Source: Cupriavidus respiraculi (GTDB taxonomy: Bacteria; Pseudomonadota; Gammaproteobacteria; Burkholderiales; Burkholderiaceae). Taken from it: a DNA stretch of 64,000 nucleotides. The stretch spans positions 1 to 64,000 of the forward strand of contig NZ_CAJZAH010000003.1 in assembly GCF_914271545.1 (NCBI RefSeq), read 5' to 3'. Within the stretch, counting starts at the first letter, position 1. Each line of letters opens with the position of its first letter. The notes under the pieces were generated by a model. That model had not been told where the DNA came from. It saw only the letters and a list, made by a program, of their open reading frames with translations, and searched no databases. A program made the translations under genes and the position numbers. Positions 39,358-51,568 of the stretch are shown here, piece after piece.

Positions 39358-39864
39358 ATGATCGAAATCGGACAGCGCGTCCCTGACGCCACACTTCACG
39401 AATATTTCGAAGCGGAAGGCGGCGGCTGCTCGCTGGGCCCCAACGCCTTCGCGGTCGGCGAACTGGTCAAGGGCCGCAAGATCCTGGTCTTCGGCCTGCC
39501 GGGCGCCTTCACTCCCACCTGTTCCGCCAAGCATGTGCCCGGCTATATCGCGCAGGCAGAGGCGCTGCGCGCCGCCGGCATCGACGAGGTGTGGTGCGTC
39601 TCGGTCAACGATGCCTTCGTGATGGGCGCGTGGGCGCGCGAGCAGGGCACCGCAGGCAAGGTCAGGATGATGGGCGATGGCAGCGCCGAGTGGACGCGCG
39701 CGCTCGGACTGGACCAGGACCTGGGCAAGCGCGGCATGGGCGTACGTTCGCTGCGATACGCGATGGTGATCGACGATGGCGTGGTCACGGAGCTTCAGGT
39801 CGAGGCCCCGGGGAAATTCGAAGTCAGCGGGGCGGAAGCCATGCTGGCTCGCCTATCACGATAA
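39358..39864 (+). CDS. Peroxiredoxin (Prx5/AhpE-type, thioredoxin fold)
   Basis: A 168-residue thiol peroxidase that reduces hydrogen peroxide and organic peroxides. The peroxidatic cysteine is Cys55 in PGAFTPTCSAKH, typical of the Prx5 class. A second cysteine at about 80 (VWCVSVNDAF) is at the usual buried position, and Cys24 near the N-terminus may resolve. The ATG at 39358 was preferred to an upstream in-frame one because GQRVPDATLHEY matches the family start. It has its own promoter between ftsZ and lpxC, a position common in this lineage. Confidence 0.92.
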   Translation: MIEIGQRVPDATLHEYFEAEGGGCSLGPNAFAVGELVKGRKILVFGLPGAFTPTCSAKHVPGYIAQAEALRAAGIDEVWCVSVNDAFVMGAWAREQGTAGKVRMMGDGSAEWTRALGLDQDLGKRGMGVRSLRYAMVIDDGVVTELQVEAPGKFEVSGAEAMLARLSR

Positions 39865-40031
39865 TGTTGCGCCGGTAAGACGCCGAATCCGCATTTTTGT
39901 TACGCATAAAGCATAATCGGCTAGCGTTAACACGTAGAAACAAAGTGCGGCAGCGCAAAAAAGTCGCCAGTGGTACGATCGCGTTTATTGAAAAGAACGC
40001 TTGATAGATTTTGATAATTGCCGAGGCCGTC

Positions 40032-40949
40032 ATGCTCAAACAGCGCACCATTAAATCCCTGGTCAAGACCGTCGGCATAGGCTTGCACTCGGGCCGCAAA
40101 GTGACGCTGACCCTCAGGCCCGCCCCCGCCGACGCCGGCATGGTGTTCACCCGTGTCGATCTGCCCGAGCCGGTCGAGATCCCCGTGGCGGCTTCCGCCA
40201 TCGGCGATACGCGCCTGGCCTCCGTGCTGCAGAAGGACGGCGCGCGCGTCTCCACGGTCGAGCATCTGATGTCCGCCTGCGCGGGTCTTGGCATCGACAA
40301 TCTGTATGTCGACGTGGACGCCGAGGAAATCCCCATCATGGACGGCAGCGCGGCATCCTTCGTGTTCCTGCTGCAATCGGCGGGCATCGAGGAACTGCCG
40401 GCGGCCAAGCGCTTCATCCGCGTGAAGAAGCCGGTGGAAGTGCGCGACGGCGACAAGCTCGCCCGGCTCGAACCCTTCTTCGGCTTCAAGCTGGCCTTCA
40501 CCATCGACTTCCGCCATCCGGCGGTCGACAAGACCGGCCAGACCTTCGAGATCGACTTCGCCGACACGAGCTATGTGCGCGAGATCGCGCGCGCCCGCAC
40601 CTTCGGCTTCGCCCACGAGGTCGAGGCGCTGCGCGAGATGGGCCTGGCGCGCGGTGGCAGCCTGGACAACGCCATCGTGCTCGACGAGCACCGCATGCTG
40701 AACAACGAGGAACTGCGCTACGGCGACGAGTTCGTGCGCCACAAGATCCTCGACGCCATCGGCGACCTGTATGTGGTGGGCCATCCGCTGATCGGCGCCT
40801 ATGTGGCGCACAAGTCCGGCCACGGACTGAACAATCAGTTGCTGCGCGCGCTGCTGGCCGACCAGGAAGCCTACGAGGTGATGACCTTCGAGCGCATCGA
40901 GGACGCACCGTCGGCGTTCCTGCCGCAGTTGCAGCCGGCCTTCGCCTGA
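40032..40949 (+). CDS. lpxC: UDP-3-O-acyl-N-acetylglucosamine deacetylase LpxC
   Basis: A 305-residue zinc deacetylase and the committed step of lipid A synthesis, in the cytoplasm. [20 protein letters not shown] is the canonical start. Zinc ligands are His78 (STVEHLM) and the His/Asp of [10 protein letters not shown]. The catalytic His lies in [10 protein letters not shown]. An upstream in-frame TTG at 40011 was rejected because the family begins at this ATG. It is transcribed apart from ftsZ and closed by its own terminator. Confidence 0.96.
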   Translation: MLKQRTIKSLVKTVGIGLHSGRKVTLTLRPAPADAGMVFTRVDLPEPVEIPVAASAIGDTRLASVLQKDGARVSTVEHLMSACAGLGIDNLYVDVDAEEIPIMDGSAASFVFLLQSAGIEELPAAKRFIRVKKPVEVRDGDKLARLEPFFGFKLAFTIDFRHPAVDKTGQTFEIDFADTSYVREIARARTFGFAHEVEALREMGLARGGSLDNAIVLDEHRMLNNEELRYGDEFVRHKILDAIGDLYVVGHPLIGAYVAHKSGHGLNNQLLRALLADQEAYEVMTFERIEDAPSAFLPQLQPAFA

Positions 40950-40980
40950 ACCGCGGCGCCGCGACAAGCGCTGCCAACGA

Positions 40981-41010
40981 AAAAAAGCCGACCGCGAGGT
41001 CGGCTTTTTT
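40981..41010 (+). terminator. Rho-independent terminator after lpxC
   Basis: AAAAAAGCCGACC (40981-40993), a GCGA loop, then GGTCGGCTTTTTT (40998-41010). The stem is 7 bp, extended by A-T pairs, with a six-T run. It is symmetric enough to stop the leftward DciA-like gene as well. Confidence 0.93.
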
Positions 41011-41027
41011 GCGTCCGCAGCGGCGGG

Positions 41028-41534
41028 CTAGCCCTGCCGGTGGTGCTGCAGCAGGTTGCGCACCGCGTCGCGCAGCGGCGAGTCCGGCAGGGTCTGCTCC
41101 AGCGTACCGAGACTGGCCAGGCCCGTGGGCGACATCGGCTTGCGCTGCGGCCGCGGCGCCGGCTCCGTATCCCAGTCGCCCCGTCCGACCTCGGGCTGCA
41201 CGCGCACCCGGATCGCCGCAATGCGCGAGCCGCGCTGTTGCAGCCGCGCCAGCAGGCTAGGCACGACCTGGCGCACGCGGGCGGCCGCGGCGCCGTGCGC
41301 GGCCAGCAGCACCAGGGTCTCCTCGCGCGCCGCGTTGCCGGCTTCCTGCTTGACCCCGCCCACCGCGATGCCGGCGCGCAGTCCGGGCGGCAGCAATGCC
41401 AGCACTTCGGCCTCCAGCGTGGCGAGCTGGCGGGCGGTCTGCATCAGCGTGGAGACCGGGCCGGCCTTGGTCAGCCAGTCGTTGAGCGGCTTGGCGGCGG
41501 GGGTTTGCAGGGCGTGGTGGGTGAACAGGCGCAT
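41028..41534 (-). CDS. DUF721/DciA-like protein
   Basis: A 168-residue protein with a basic KH-like DUF721 region in its first half (LNDWLTKAGPVSTLMQTARQ, then LPPGLRAGIAVGGVKQ and ETLVLLAAHGAAAARVRQVV) and a polar C-terminal tail. Relatives include DciA, the ancestral loader of the replicative helicase DnaB, commonly encoded next to secA. The identification is by pattern and location. It diverges from secA across a 211-bp gap. Confidence 0.75.
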   Translation of the reverse strand: MRLFTHHALQTPAAKPLNDWLTKAGPVSTLMQTARQLATLEAEVLALLPPGLRAGIAVGGVKQEAGNAAREETLVLLAAHGAAAARVRQVVPSLLARLQQRGSRIAAIRVRVQPEVGRGDWDTEPAPRPQRKPMSPTGLASLGTLEQTLPDSPLRDAVRNLLQHHRQG

Positions 41535-41745
41535 GCGCGCATTCTAGCTTGCGCAAACGCCGCGCGAGGCGGCCGCGCGCGGCGTTTGCCGCCAAGGCCA
41601 AAGTGCGCTCCGCATGGACGCGGTCGGACTGGAGGCGCGTGATAAACTCGGCGTTTTGCGCCAATCCCATTTCCTCGCGCCCCGCGCCGGGCATGCCCGT
41701 TGAGACGGGCCCCGGACCGCGTGACGCGCCAGGTGAAAGCAATCG

Positions 41746-44517
<2,772 letters not shown>

Positions 44518-44540
44518 GCCGTAGGGTCTGCCAGTTGGTC

Positions 44541-44564
44541 ACATGCCCGCGCAAGCGGGCATGT
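44541..44564 (+). terminator. Hairpin after secA
   Basis: ACATGCCCGC-GCAA-GCGGGCATGT is a perfect 10-bp stem with a 4-nt loop, 23 bases after the secA stop. It is followed by TCGTC rather than a T-run, so termination may be partial. Confidence 0.65.
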
Positions 44565-44634
44565 TCGTCAGAGGATCTCGCATTGCGCCGCCAGACCGGC
44601 GGCGCACGCTCCGGAAACAGATAGAGGAACGCAT

Positions 44635-45873
44635 ATGGCCGTCAACTTGCCGCTGCCGCTGGCAGAGAACCTGAAACCCGTCGCCGGCGTCGAGCTGGGC
44701 TGGGCCGAGGCGGGCATCCGCAAGGCCAACCGCAAGGACGTGCTGGTGATGCGGGTGGCCGAGGGCAGCACCGTGGCGGGCGTGTTCACGCGCAACCGCT
44801 TCTGCGCCGCCCCGGTGCAGGTGTGCCGCGAGCATCTGGCGGCGGCCGGCGCCGGCAAGGGCATCCGCGCGCTGGTGGTCAACACCGGCAATGCGAACGC
44901 CGGCACCGGCGAGCCGGGCCTGGCGAACGCCCGCGCCACCTGCGCGGCGCTGGCCGCGCAGCTTGGCATCGCCCCCGAGCAGGTGCTGCCGTTCTCGACC
45001 GGCGTGATCCTCGAACCCCTGCCGCTGGAGCGCCTGACGGCCGGCCTGCCCGCCGCCGTGGCGGCCGCGAAGCCGGACAACTGGCTGGCCGCCGCCGAGG
45101 CGATCATGACCACCGACACGCAGCCCAAGGCGGCCTCGCGCACGGTGCAGATCGGCGGCAAGACCGTCACGCTGACCGGCATCAGCAAGGGCGCCGGCAT
45201 GATCCGGCCCAATATGGCCACGATGCTGGGCTTCATGGCCACCGATGCCGCCGTGGCGCAGCCGGTGCTGCAGGCGCTGGTGTCGCATGCCGCCGATCAC
45301 TCGTTCAACAGCATCACCATCGACGGCGATACCTCGACCAACGATTCCTTCATGCTGGTCGCCACCGGCAAGTCCGGCGCGCCGCTGATCGACCGGGCCG
45401 AGGGCGAGGCCTTCGAGGCCCTGCGTGGCGCGGTGACGGCGCTGGCGCAGGAACTGGCGCAGATGATCGTGCGCGACGGCGAGGGCGCGACCAAGCTGAT
45501 GACGATCCGCGTCGAAGGCGGCAATAGCGTGGCCGAATGCCGGCAGATCGCCTATGCGGTGGCCCACTCGCCGCTGGTCAAGACCGCTTTCTTCGCCTCG
45601 GATCCGAATCTGGGCCGCATCCTGGCGGCGGTCGGCTACGCCGGGGTCGAGGATCTCGATGTCAGCAAGGTCAACCTGTGGCTGGACGATGTCTGGGTGG
45701 CGCGCGATGGCGGCCGCAACCCCGACTACCGCGAGGAGGACGGCCAGCGCGTGATGAAGCAGCCCGAGATCCTCGTGCGCATCGCGCTGGGCCGCGGCAA
45801 CGCCGAGGCCACCGTGTGGACCTGCGACCTGTCCCACGACTACGTATCGATCAACGCCGACTACCGTTCTTGA
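44635..45873 (+). CDS. argJ: Bifunctional ornithine acetyltransferase / N-acetylglutamate synthase ArgJ
   Basis: A 412-residue enzyme of the cyclic arginine pathway that moves the acetyl group from N-acetylornithine to glutamate. The precursor cleaves itself before a threonine: here Thr196 in [11 protein letters not shown], with KGAG just upstream. Other landmarks are NTGNANAGTG and the C-terminal [15 protein letters not shown]. The cleaved alpha and beta chains would be about 195 and 217 residues, as expected. Confidence 0.96.
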   Translation: MAVNLPLPLAENLKPVAGVELGWAEAGIRKANRKDVLVMRVAEGSTVAGVFTRNRFCAAPVQVCREHLAAAGAGKGIRALVVNTGNANAGTGEPGLANARATCAALAAQLGIAPEQVLPFSTGVILEPLPLERLTAGLPAAVAAAKPDNWLAAAEAIMTTDTQPKAASRTVQIGGKTVTLTGISKGAGMIRPNMATMLGFMATDAAVAQPVLQALVSHAADHSFNSITIDGDTSTNDSFMLVATGKSGAPLIDRAEGEAFEALRGAVTALAQELAQMIVRDGEGATKLMTIRVEGGNSVAECRQIAYAVAHSPLVKTAFFASDPNLGRILAAVGYAGVEDLDVSKVNLWLDDVWVARDGGRNPDYREEDGQRVMKQPEILVRIALGRGNAEATVWTCDLSHDYVSINADYRS

Positions 45874-45951
45874 TGCCCTGGCGCGGGGTGGCGTGGCGGG
45901 GTAACGCGCCATGCCGCGCCGCCAGTCCCGCAACGCCGCTCCCGCCTTCCC

Positions 45952-46854
45952 ATGTCCGATCTCGCCGCCCGCCTCGAATCCCTGCTTGCCCGGCTCGAAC
46001 CGTGGCTGCCGCCTCAGCTCAACGATGCCGACTGGGACCACGCCGTCGCCTTTCGCTGGCGCAAGCGGCAAAGCCTGTTCGGCAACATCGGTTATCTGCA
46101 GCCGATCCGCCAGCTGCCGCCGATCCATCTGGACGACCTGAAGAATATCGACCGGCAAAAGGACGCCATCGTCTCCAATACGCGCCAGTTCGTGCAGCGG
46201 CTGCCCGCCAACAACGTGCTGCTGACCGGCGCGCGCGGCACCGGCAAGTCGTCGCTGATCAAGGCCTGCCTGAACGCCTTCGTCAAGGACGGTCTGCGCC
46301 TGGTGGAAGTGGACAAGGCCGACCTGGGCGACCTGGGCGATATCGTCGACCAGCTGGCGCAGCGCCCCGAGCGCTTCGTGGTCTTCTGCGACGATCTGTC
46401 GTTCGAGGAAGGGGAGTCGGGCTACAAGGCACTGAAATCCGCGCTGGATGGCTCGGTGGCGACGCAGTCGGACAACGTGCTGGTCTACGCCACCTCGAAC
46501 CGGCGCCACCTGCTGCCCGAATACATGAAGGACAACGAGGGCTACCGGCATACCGACGATGGCGAGATCCACCCGGGCGAGGTTGTCGAGGAGAAGATCT
46601 CGCTGTCCGAGCGCTTCGGGCTGTGGCTGTCGTTCTATCCGCCCAAGCAGGACGAATACCTGACGATCGTCGCCCACTGGCTGCGGCATTTCGGCTGCAC
46701 GGACGACGACATCGCCGCCGCCCGTGGCGATGCGCTGGTGTGGGCGCTGGAGCGCGGCTCGCGTTCCGGCCGCGTGGCCTGGCAGTTCGCGCGCGACTGG
46801 GGCGGCAAGCACGGCAAGCCCTTCGTCGCCGATATCGGAACGGCGCAGCCGTGA
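45952..46854 (+). CDS. DUF815 family AAA+ ATPase
   Basis: A 300-residue P-loop ATPase of the DUF815 group, related to DnaC/ClpX-like AAA modules; its cellular role is unknown. Walker A GARGTGKSS (93-101), Walker B FVVFCDDLSF (142-151), sensor-1 Asn in YATSNRRHLLPE, and the sensor-2 region near SGRVAWQFARD. The first 70 residues form a helical lead-in. No membrane segment is seen. Its stop overlaps a GTG start for mutT (GTGA), which suggests co-translation with that nucleotide-pool sanitiser. Confidence 0.88.
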   Translation: MSDLAARLESLLARLEPWLPPQLNDADWDHAVAFRWRKRQSLFGNIGYLQPIRQLPPIHLDDLKNIDRQKDAIVSNTRQFVQRLPANNVLLTGARGTGKSSLIKACLNAFVKDGLRLVEVDKADLGDLGDIVDQLAQRPERFVVFCDDLSFEEGESGYKALKSALDGSVATQSDNVLVYATSNRRHLLPEYMKDNEGYRHTDDGEIHPGEVVEEKISLSERFGLWLSFYPPKQDEYLTIVAHWLRHFGCTDDDIAAARGDALVWALERGSRSGRVAWQFARDWGGKHGKPFVADIGTAQP

Positions 46855-47306
46855 GCGCGGCAGGCATGGCCGGCGCCGCGGCGCCCGGCGCGGTCAACGC
46901 GCAAGGCCGCAAGGTCACCGAGGTTGCGGTGGGCGTGATGATGCAGCCGGACGGCCGCTTTCTGCTGGCCCAGCGTCCCGCGGGCAAGCCATATGAAGGC
47001 TACTGGGAGTTTCCGGGCGGCAAGCTGGAGCCCGGCGAGTCGGTGGAAGCCGCGCTGGCGCGCGAGCTGCACGAGGAACTGGGGCTGGAGGTCACGCGCT
47101 GCGTGCGCTGGCACGTGCTCGAGCACGATTACCCGCACGCCTACGTGCGGCTGCACTTCTGCAAGGTGACGGGGTGGTCCGGCGAGCCGGTCGGCCTCGA
47201 GGGCCAGGCGTTCTCGTGGCAGACCGTGCCGGTGACGGTCGGTCCGCTGCTGCCGGCCACCATTCCGGTGGTGCAGTGGCTGGCGGAGGAAAGCGCCGGG
47301 GCCTGA
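46851..47306 (+). CDS. mutT: 8-oxo-dGTP diphosphatase MutT (Nudix)
   Basis: A 151-residue Nudix hydrolase that removes oxidised GTP nucleotides. The Nudix box starts GGKLEPGESVEAALAREL and runs on through HEELGLE (about 60-84), and the strand KVTEVAVGVMMQPDGRFLLA precedes it. The GTG at 46851 overlaps the upstream stop. An ATG at 46866 is the alternative and gives 146 residues. There is no terminator before the convergent yacG 22 bases away. Confidence 0.9.
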   Translation: MSAAGMAGAAAPGAVNAQGRKVTEVAVGVMMQPDGRFLLAQRPAGKPYEGYWEFPGGKLEPGESVEAALARELHEELGLEVTRCVRWHVLEHDYPHAYVRLHFCKVTGWSGEPVGLEGQAFSWQTVPVTVGPLLPATIPVVQWLAEESAGA

Positions 47307-47328
47307 GCCCGGCCGTGGGCGCTATCGT

Positions 47329-47517
47329 TCAGCGTTCGTCGTCATCGTCCGCCTGTTCGGCGGCATCCCCGGGCTTGCCGCCGATCACGTACTTTTCGGC
47401 GGCCCATGCGCCCAGATCGATCTGCTTGCATCGTTCGGAACAGAACGGCCGGAACTTGTTTTCGGGCACCCAGGCCACGTCCTTGCCACAGGTGGGGCAC
47501 TTGACTACGGAAGGCAT
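47329..47517 (-). CDS. yacG: DNA gyrase inhibitor YacG (zinc protein)
   Basis: A 62-residue protein with a four-cysteine zinc knuckle, Cys7, Cys10, Cys26 and Cys30 (KCPTCGK and PFCSERCK), followed by the family stretch [13 protein letters not shown] and an acidic tail. YacG binds GyrB and inhibits DNA gyrase. It lies 6 bases after zapD on the same strand, the usual order in this group. Confidence 0.95.
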   Translation of the reverse strand: MPSVVKCPTCGKDVAWVPENKFRPFCSERCKQIDLGAWAAEKYVIGGKPGDAAEQADDDDER

Positions 47518-47523
47518 CGGCGA

Positions 47524-48282
47524 TCAGAAATTGCAGAGCTTGAGCAGGAAGGGAATGTCCGCGTCCACGGACTTGGGGCGCATGTCGCCGTCCTGCTGGG
47601 TGAAGCGCACCCACAGCATGTACTTGTTGGCGCTCATTTCCGGGATGAAGGCGAGCAGCGACTCGTCCAGCATCACCTGCATCAGCTGGTAGCTGCGTCC
47701 CGACAGCATCTGCTGGTAGCTGCCGCCGGTGGCGATGACCTTGCCGCTCTGGCCCGATTCGCGCAGCAGGCGCAGCACGGTCGAGGTGCCCACGCGCAGC
47801 GGCACCAGCGGGCGTACCCACTTCAGGATATCCGCCTGCCGGTCCTCGTCGGGCCGGTGCTGCCAGGCGTAGTAGGAAGGCAGGTCGAATTCGCAGGTGC
47901 CGCCCGGGATGATCGCGCGGCTGCGGATGCTGGTCAGCCATTCGTTCTCGGTGAGCAGCTGTCCCGCCTTGCCCATCGCCGAACCGAGCAGCGCGATGGC
48001 GTGCTCGATCTCCCCGATCACGGTGTCCAGCGCCTGCTGGTCGATCTGCGGATTGCTGCGCAGCGCGGTCAGCGCCTGGCGCTGGCGCTCGAGTTCCTTG
48101 ATCAGGTCGGTCTTCAGATCGGCGCGTCCGGCGACATCGATGATCTCGAACAGGGTGGTCAGTGCCACATGGTGCTGCAGGGCGTGGTGCTGCCCGAGAA
48201 AGAAATCCAGCCGATCGAACAGGTCTTCCAGGCGCAGTAGCGTCCTGATGCGTTCGTTGAAAGGATATTCGTACAGGATCAA
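47524..48282 (-). CDS. zapD: Cell division protein ZapD
   Basis: A 252-residue FtsZ-bundling protein that stabilises the Z ring by binding the FtsZ C-terminal peptide. It has the typical [20 protein letters not shown] start, a helical region and the conserved C-terminal half with [17 protein letters not shown] and [13 protein letters not shown]. The start codon is TTG at 48282, chosen because the conserved N-terminus begins there and no ATG or GTG lies nearby. No strong ribosome binding site precedes it, and a leader of about 280 bases separates it from the best promoter. Confidence 0.94.
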   Translation of the reverse strand: MILYEYPFNERIRTLLRLEDLFDRLDFFLGQHHALQHHVALTTLFEIIDVAGRADLKTDLIKELERQRQALTALRSNPQIDQQALDTVIGEIEHAIALLGSAMGKAGQLLTENEWLTSIRSRAIIPGGTCEFDLPSYYAWQHRPDEDRQADILKWVRPLVPLRVGTSTVLRLLRESGQSGKVIATGGSYQQMLSGRSYQLMQVMLDESLLAFIPEMSANKYMLWVRFTQQDGDMRPKSVDADIPFLLKLCNF

Positions 48283-48654
48283 GGGGCGTGTCCGTGCAGC
48301 GCGGCGATGGACCGGTACCCGGACCGGCGCGGCATCAGCGCATCAACGAAGCGGCGAATCCGCGCGTGCAGCGAGCGAAGCGGCAGGCTGTAGCGGATGC
48401 ATTCGCATGACTTCGGTGAGGCTGGATCCGTGTCGGCAGAAACGGGAGTCCCGGCGGCGGTTTCGCCTTATCACCTGGATTCGGACCCGACTGGCCAACT
48501 GGCGTGGCGTTTCAGCGCGGGTCTTTCAAAAATGGCTGTATGCAGGCATTTCCCAGCATATTCCAACGCATTCTATGCGAGACCGCGTGAGAGAACAACG
48601 AATAGCGGGCCGCGCGGACGCGCCGGGGGCCGCATGCCCCGGCCGCACCACCCG
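48283..48654. other. Leader region upstream of zapD
   Basis: A 372-base gap between coaE and zapD, both leftward. It holds a good leftward promoter at 48570-48598, so most of it would be a transcribed leader of zapD-yacG. I see no conserved gene in it on either strand. Confidence 0.55.
48570..48598 (-). promoter_or_regulatory. Promoter of zapD-yacG
   Basis: Read leftward: TTGTTC (48598-48593), a 17-bp spacer and TAGAAT (48575-48570). Transcription would start near 48563, leaving about 280 bases before the zapD TTG. Confidence 0.6.
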
Positions 48655-49302
48655 TCAGTGGGGAATGCCGGCGGCGGGCGAGGGCGAGGAGAGCGAGCGG
48701 TAGAGCGCGTCGAGCTGGTCGACCTGCGCGGGCAGCGCCTGCGGCGGGCCGTCATTGTCGATCACATCGGTGGCGACGGCCAGGCGTTGCGCCCGGGTCG
48801 CCTGGCGCGCCATGATCGACTCGACCTGGGCGCGGGTAAAGCCATTGCGCGCCATCACCCGCGCGATCTGGTTCTCCTCGCTGCAGTCCACCACGACCAC
48901 GCGTTCCACGCGCTCGCGCCACGTGCCCGACTCGACCAGCAGCGGCACCACGTAGATCAGGTACGGATGCCTGCCTTCGGTGCGCACCGCGAGCGCGCGC
49001 GCCTCGGTCAGCTGGCGGATCAGCGGGTGGGTGATGGCCTCCAGGCGGCGCTTCGCGGTGGGGTCGCTGAACACCAGCGCGCGCATGGCGTCGCGGTCCA
49101 TCGCCCCGTCGGCGCGCAGGCAGCCGGGGCCGAACGCCTCGACCAGCGCCGGCATCGCCAGCCCGCCGGGCGCGGTGATTTCATGCGCCAGCAGGTCGGT
49201 GTCGATCACCGCCGCGCCGCGCGCGGCAAAGAGGTCGGCGACGCGGCTCTTGCCAGAGCCGATGCCGCCGGTCAGTCCGATCTCGAGCATGGGGTTTGCC
49301 AT
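48655..49302 (-). CDS. coaE: Dephospho-CoA kinase CoaE
   Basis: A 215-residue kinase for the last step of coenzyme A synthesis. The P-loop is [11 protein letters not shown] (9-19), then [15 protein letters not shown] and the lid region [18 protein letters not shown]. Its place next to pilD is common in proteobacteria. A shorter start at the fifth residue (MLEIGLTGG) is possible. It is separated by 43 bases from pilD on the same strand. Confidence 0.95.
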   Translation of the reverse strand: MANPMLEIGLTGGIGSGKSRVADLFAARGAAVIDTDLLAHEITAPGGLAMPALVEAFGPGCLRADGAMDRDAMRALVFSDPTAKRRLEAITHPLIRQLTEARALAVRTEGRHPYLIYVVPLLVESGTWRERVERVVVVDCSEENQIARVMARNGFTRAQVESIMARQATRAQRLAVATDVIDNDGPPQALPAQVDQLDALYRSLSSPSPAAGIPH

Positions 49303-49345
49303 GGAAGGTCAATGCGCGGCCCGTGAACCCGCCATGCGGGGCTAC

Positions 49346-50251
49346 TTACGGATACGCCAGGTCCAGCGCCGCCAGCATCAGCCAGTCCGCGCCGATGAAG
49401 AGCACGACGAGTCCGGCGCCGGCGATAAAGGGTCCGAAGGGGAACGGCGTATCGCGATCCTGACGGCGCAGCGCGATATTGGCAAGCCCGAACAGCAGGC
49501 CCACCACCGACGACAGCAGCACCAGTGCCGGCAGCGCCTGCCAGCCGAACCACGCGCCCAGCGCGGCCATCAGCTTGAAGTCGCCGTAGCCCATGCCTTC
49601 CTTGCCACGCACGAGGCGGAACAGCCAGTAGGCGCTCCACAGCAGCAGGTAGCCGGCGGCGGCGCCCACCACCGCATCGGCCACCGCCACGAAGAGGCCG
49701 CCGACGTTCAGCAGCAGCCCCAGCCACAGCAGCGGCTGGGTGATCTGGTCCGGCAGCAACTGGGTGTCGGCGTCGATCAGCGTGAGCGCCAGCAGGGCCC
49801 AGACCAGCGCCATCGCGGCCAGCGCCTGCCAGGTGGGTCCGAAGTGCCAGGCGACAAGCACGGCGAGCGCGCCGCTGGCCAGTTCCACCAGCGGATAACG
49901 CAGGCCGATCGGCGCGCGGCACGCCGCGCAGCGGCCGCGCAGGAGCAGGTAGCTGAGCACCGGGATGTTCTCCCGGGCGGCGATCGCATGGCCGCAGTGC
50001 GGGCAGGCCGAGCGCGGCAGCATGAGGTCGTAGCGGCCGGGATGGGGCACCGGGTCGCCGCGCAGCATGGCAATGTAGTTGGCCTCGTCCCGCTCCATCA
50101 TGCGCGGCAGGCGGTGCACCACCACATTGAGGAAACTGCCGACCGCCAGGCCAAGCAGGCCCGCCGCCAGGCCCAGGAACCACGTGGGCAGCACGGCCAG
50201 CGCCCCGATCACCTGCGGCGCGCCGGCCGCTGCGAAAATCCCTTCCACCAT
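49346..50251 (-). CDS. pilD: Type IV prepilin peptidase/N-methyltransferase PilD
   Basis: A 301-residue polytopic aspartic protease that cleaves prepilin leaders and methylates the new N-terminus. The cytoplasmic zinc loop has two CxxC pairs (CPHCGH and CAACRAP). The catalytic aspartates lie in LIDADTQLLPD and GMGYGDFKL. Eight or so hydrophobic segments follow. It begins 3 bases after pilC, in the order pilB-pilC-pilD. Confidence 0.95.
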   Translation of the reverse strand: MVEGIFAAAGAPQVIGALAVLPTWFLGLAAGLLGLAVGSFLNVVVHRLPRMMERDEANYIAMLRGDPVPHPGRYDLMLPRSACPHCGHAIAARENIPVLSYLLLRGRCAACRAPIGLRYPLVELASGALAVLVAWHFGPTWQALAAMALVWALLALTLIDADTQLLPDQITQPLLWLGLLLNVGGLFVAVADAVVGAAAGYLLLWSAYWLFRLVRGKEGMGYGDFKLMAALGAWFGWQALPALVLLSSVVGLLFGLANIALRRQDRDTPFPFGPFIAGAGLVVLFIGADWLMLAALDLAYP

Positions 50252-50254
50252 GCC

Positions 50255-51532
50255 TCAGACCACCTGCCCCAGCTTGAAGATCGGCAGATACATCGCGATC
50301 ACCATGCCGCCGATCAGCACGCCCAGGATCACGATGATGATGGGCTCGATCAGGCTGGAGATCGCGGCGACCGCGTCGTCCACCTCGCGCTCGTAGAACT
50401 CCGCCACCTTCAGCAGCATATTGTCCAGCGCGCCGGACTCCTCGCCGATCTGCGTCATCTGCAAGACCATATTGTCGAATACGTGGGTCGCCTGCATGGC
50501 GTTGGTGAGACTGGTGCCGATCCGTACCGCCTGCTCGATCTCCCGGGTGGCGTCGTGGTAGACCCAGTTGCCGGCGGCGCCGGCCACCGATTCCATCGAC
50601 TCCACCAGCGGCGTGCCGGCCGCGAACATGGTGGCCAGCGTGCGCGTCCAGCGCGCGATCACCGCCTTGCGGAAGAGGCTGCCGAAGATCGGCAGGCGCA
50701 GCAGCATGCGGTCGCTCGCGCGCCGCACTTTCTCGGATCGCCGCCGCGCCCGCAGGTACATGACGATGGACAGGATGGGCCCGCCGACGATCAGGTACCA
50801 GTACTCCACGAAAAAATCGGAGATGGCGATCACCACCAGCGTCGGGGCGGGCAGGTTGGCGCCGAAGCTGGCGAACACTCCCTTGAACGCCGGGATCACG
50901 AACAGCATCAGGATCACGGTCACGGCGAAGGCCACGGTCAGCACCGCGATCGGATAGATCATCGCGGACTTGATCTGGCTCTTCAGCGCGATGGTCTTCT
51001 CCATGTACAGCGACAGCCTCTCCAGCAGCGCGTCCAGGATGCCGCCCTGTTCGCCGGCATCGATCAGGTTGCAGTACAGGGTGTCGAAGTAGCGCGGATG
51101 GCGCCGGAAAGCCTGCGCCATGCTGCTGCCCGATTCGATGTCGAAGCGGATTTGCGACAGCAGCTGCGTGAAGTTGGGATTGGCGTGGCCGCGCGCGATG
51201 ATGTCGATCGACTGCAGCAGCGGAATGCCCGCCTTGAGCATGGTCGACAGCTGCCGGGTGAAATAGGCCACGTCCTTCTGCGTGATCTTGCGCCCGCGCG
51301 CCGCGCGGCGCTTCTTCAGCCGGACCACGGTCAGGCCCTGCTTGCGCAGCGTGGCGTTGACCTCGGCCTGGTTCCCGGCACGCAGCTCGCCGGTGAAGGC
51401 CTTGCCTTTGCGGTCCTTGGCCTCCCATTCGAAGATGTACTGGGTGGCCGGTTTAGAACCGCTCCCCGCCGCAGGCTTGACCCTTGCGGGCGCCGCCTTG
51501 CGGGCGGCAGCATCCGATGCGCGCGTCGCCAT
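50255..51532 (-). CDS. pilC: Type IV pilus inner-membrane platform protein PilC
   Basis: A 425-residue GspF-family protein that forms the base on which PilB assembles pilin. Two repeated T2SSF domains are visible. The first has VAYFTRQLSTMLKAGIPLLQ and the second has ARWTRTLATMFAAGTPLVES. Three membrane helices lie near 190, 240 and the C-terminus (ISSLIEPIIIVILGVLIGG). The N-terminal 30 residues are Ala/Lys-rich. Located 36 bases after pilB. Confidence 0.94.
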   Translation of the reverse strand: MATRASDAAARKAAPARVKPAAGSGSKPATQYIFEWEAKDRKGKAFTGELRAGNQAEVNATLRKQGLTVVRLKKRRAARGRKITQKDVAYFTRQLSTMLKAGIPLLQSIDIIARGHANPNFTQLLSQIRFDIESGSSMAQAFRRHPRYFDTLYCNLIDAGEQGGILDALLERLSLYMEKTIALKSQIKSAMIYPIAVLTVAFAVTVILMLFVIPAFKGVFASFGANLPAPTLVVIAISDFFVEYWYLIVGGPILSIVMYLRARRRSEKVRRASDRMLLRLPIFGSLFRKAVIARWTRTLATMFAAGTPLVESMESVAGAAGNWVYHDATREIEQAVRIGTSLTNAMQATHVFDNMVLQMTQIGEESGALDNMLLKVAEFYEREVDDAVAAISSLIEPIIIVILGVLIGGMVIAMYLPIFKLGQVV

Positions 51533-51568
51533 GTTTGACCCCTGATGACATTGTTCTGATGTTCTTTT

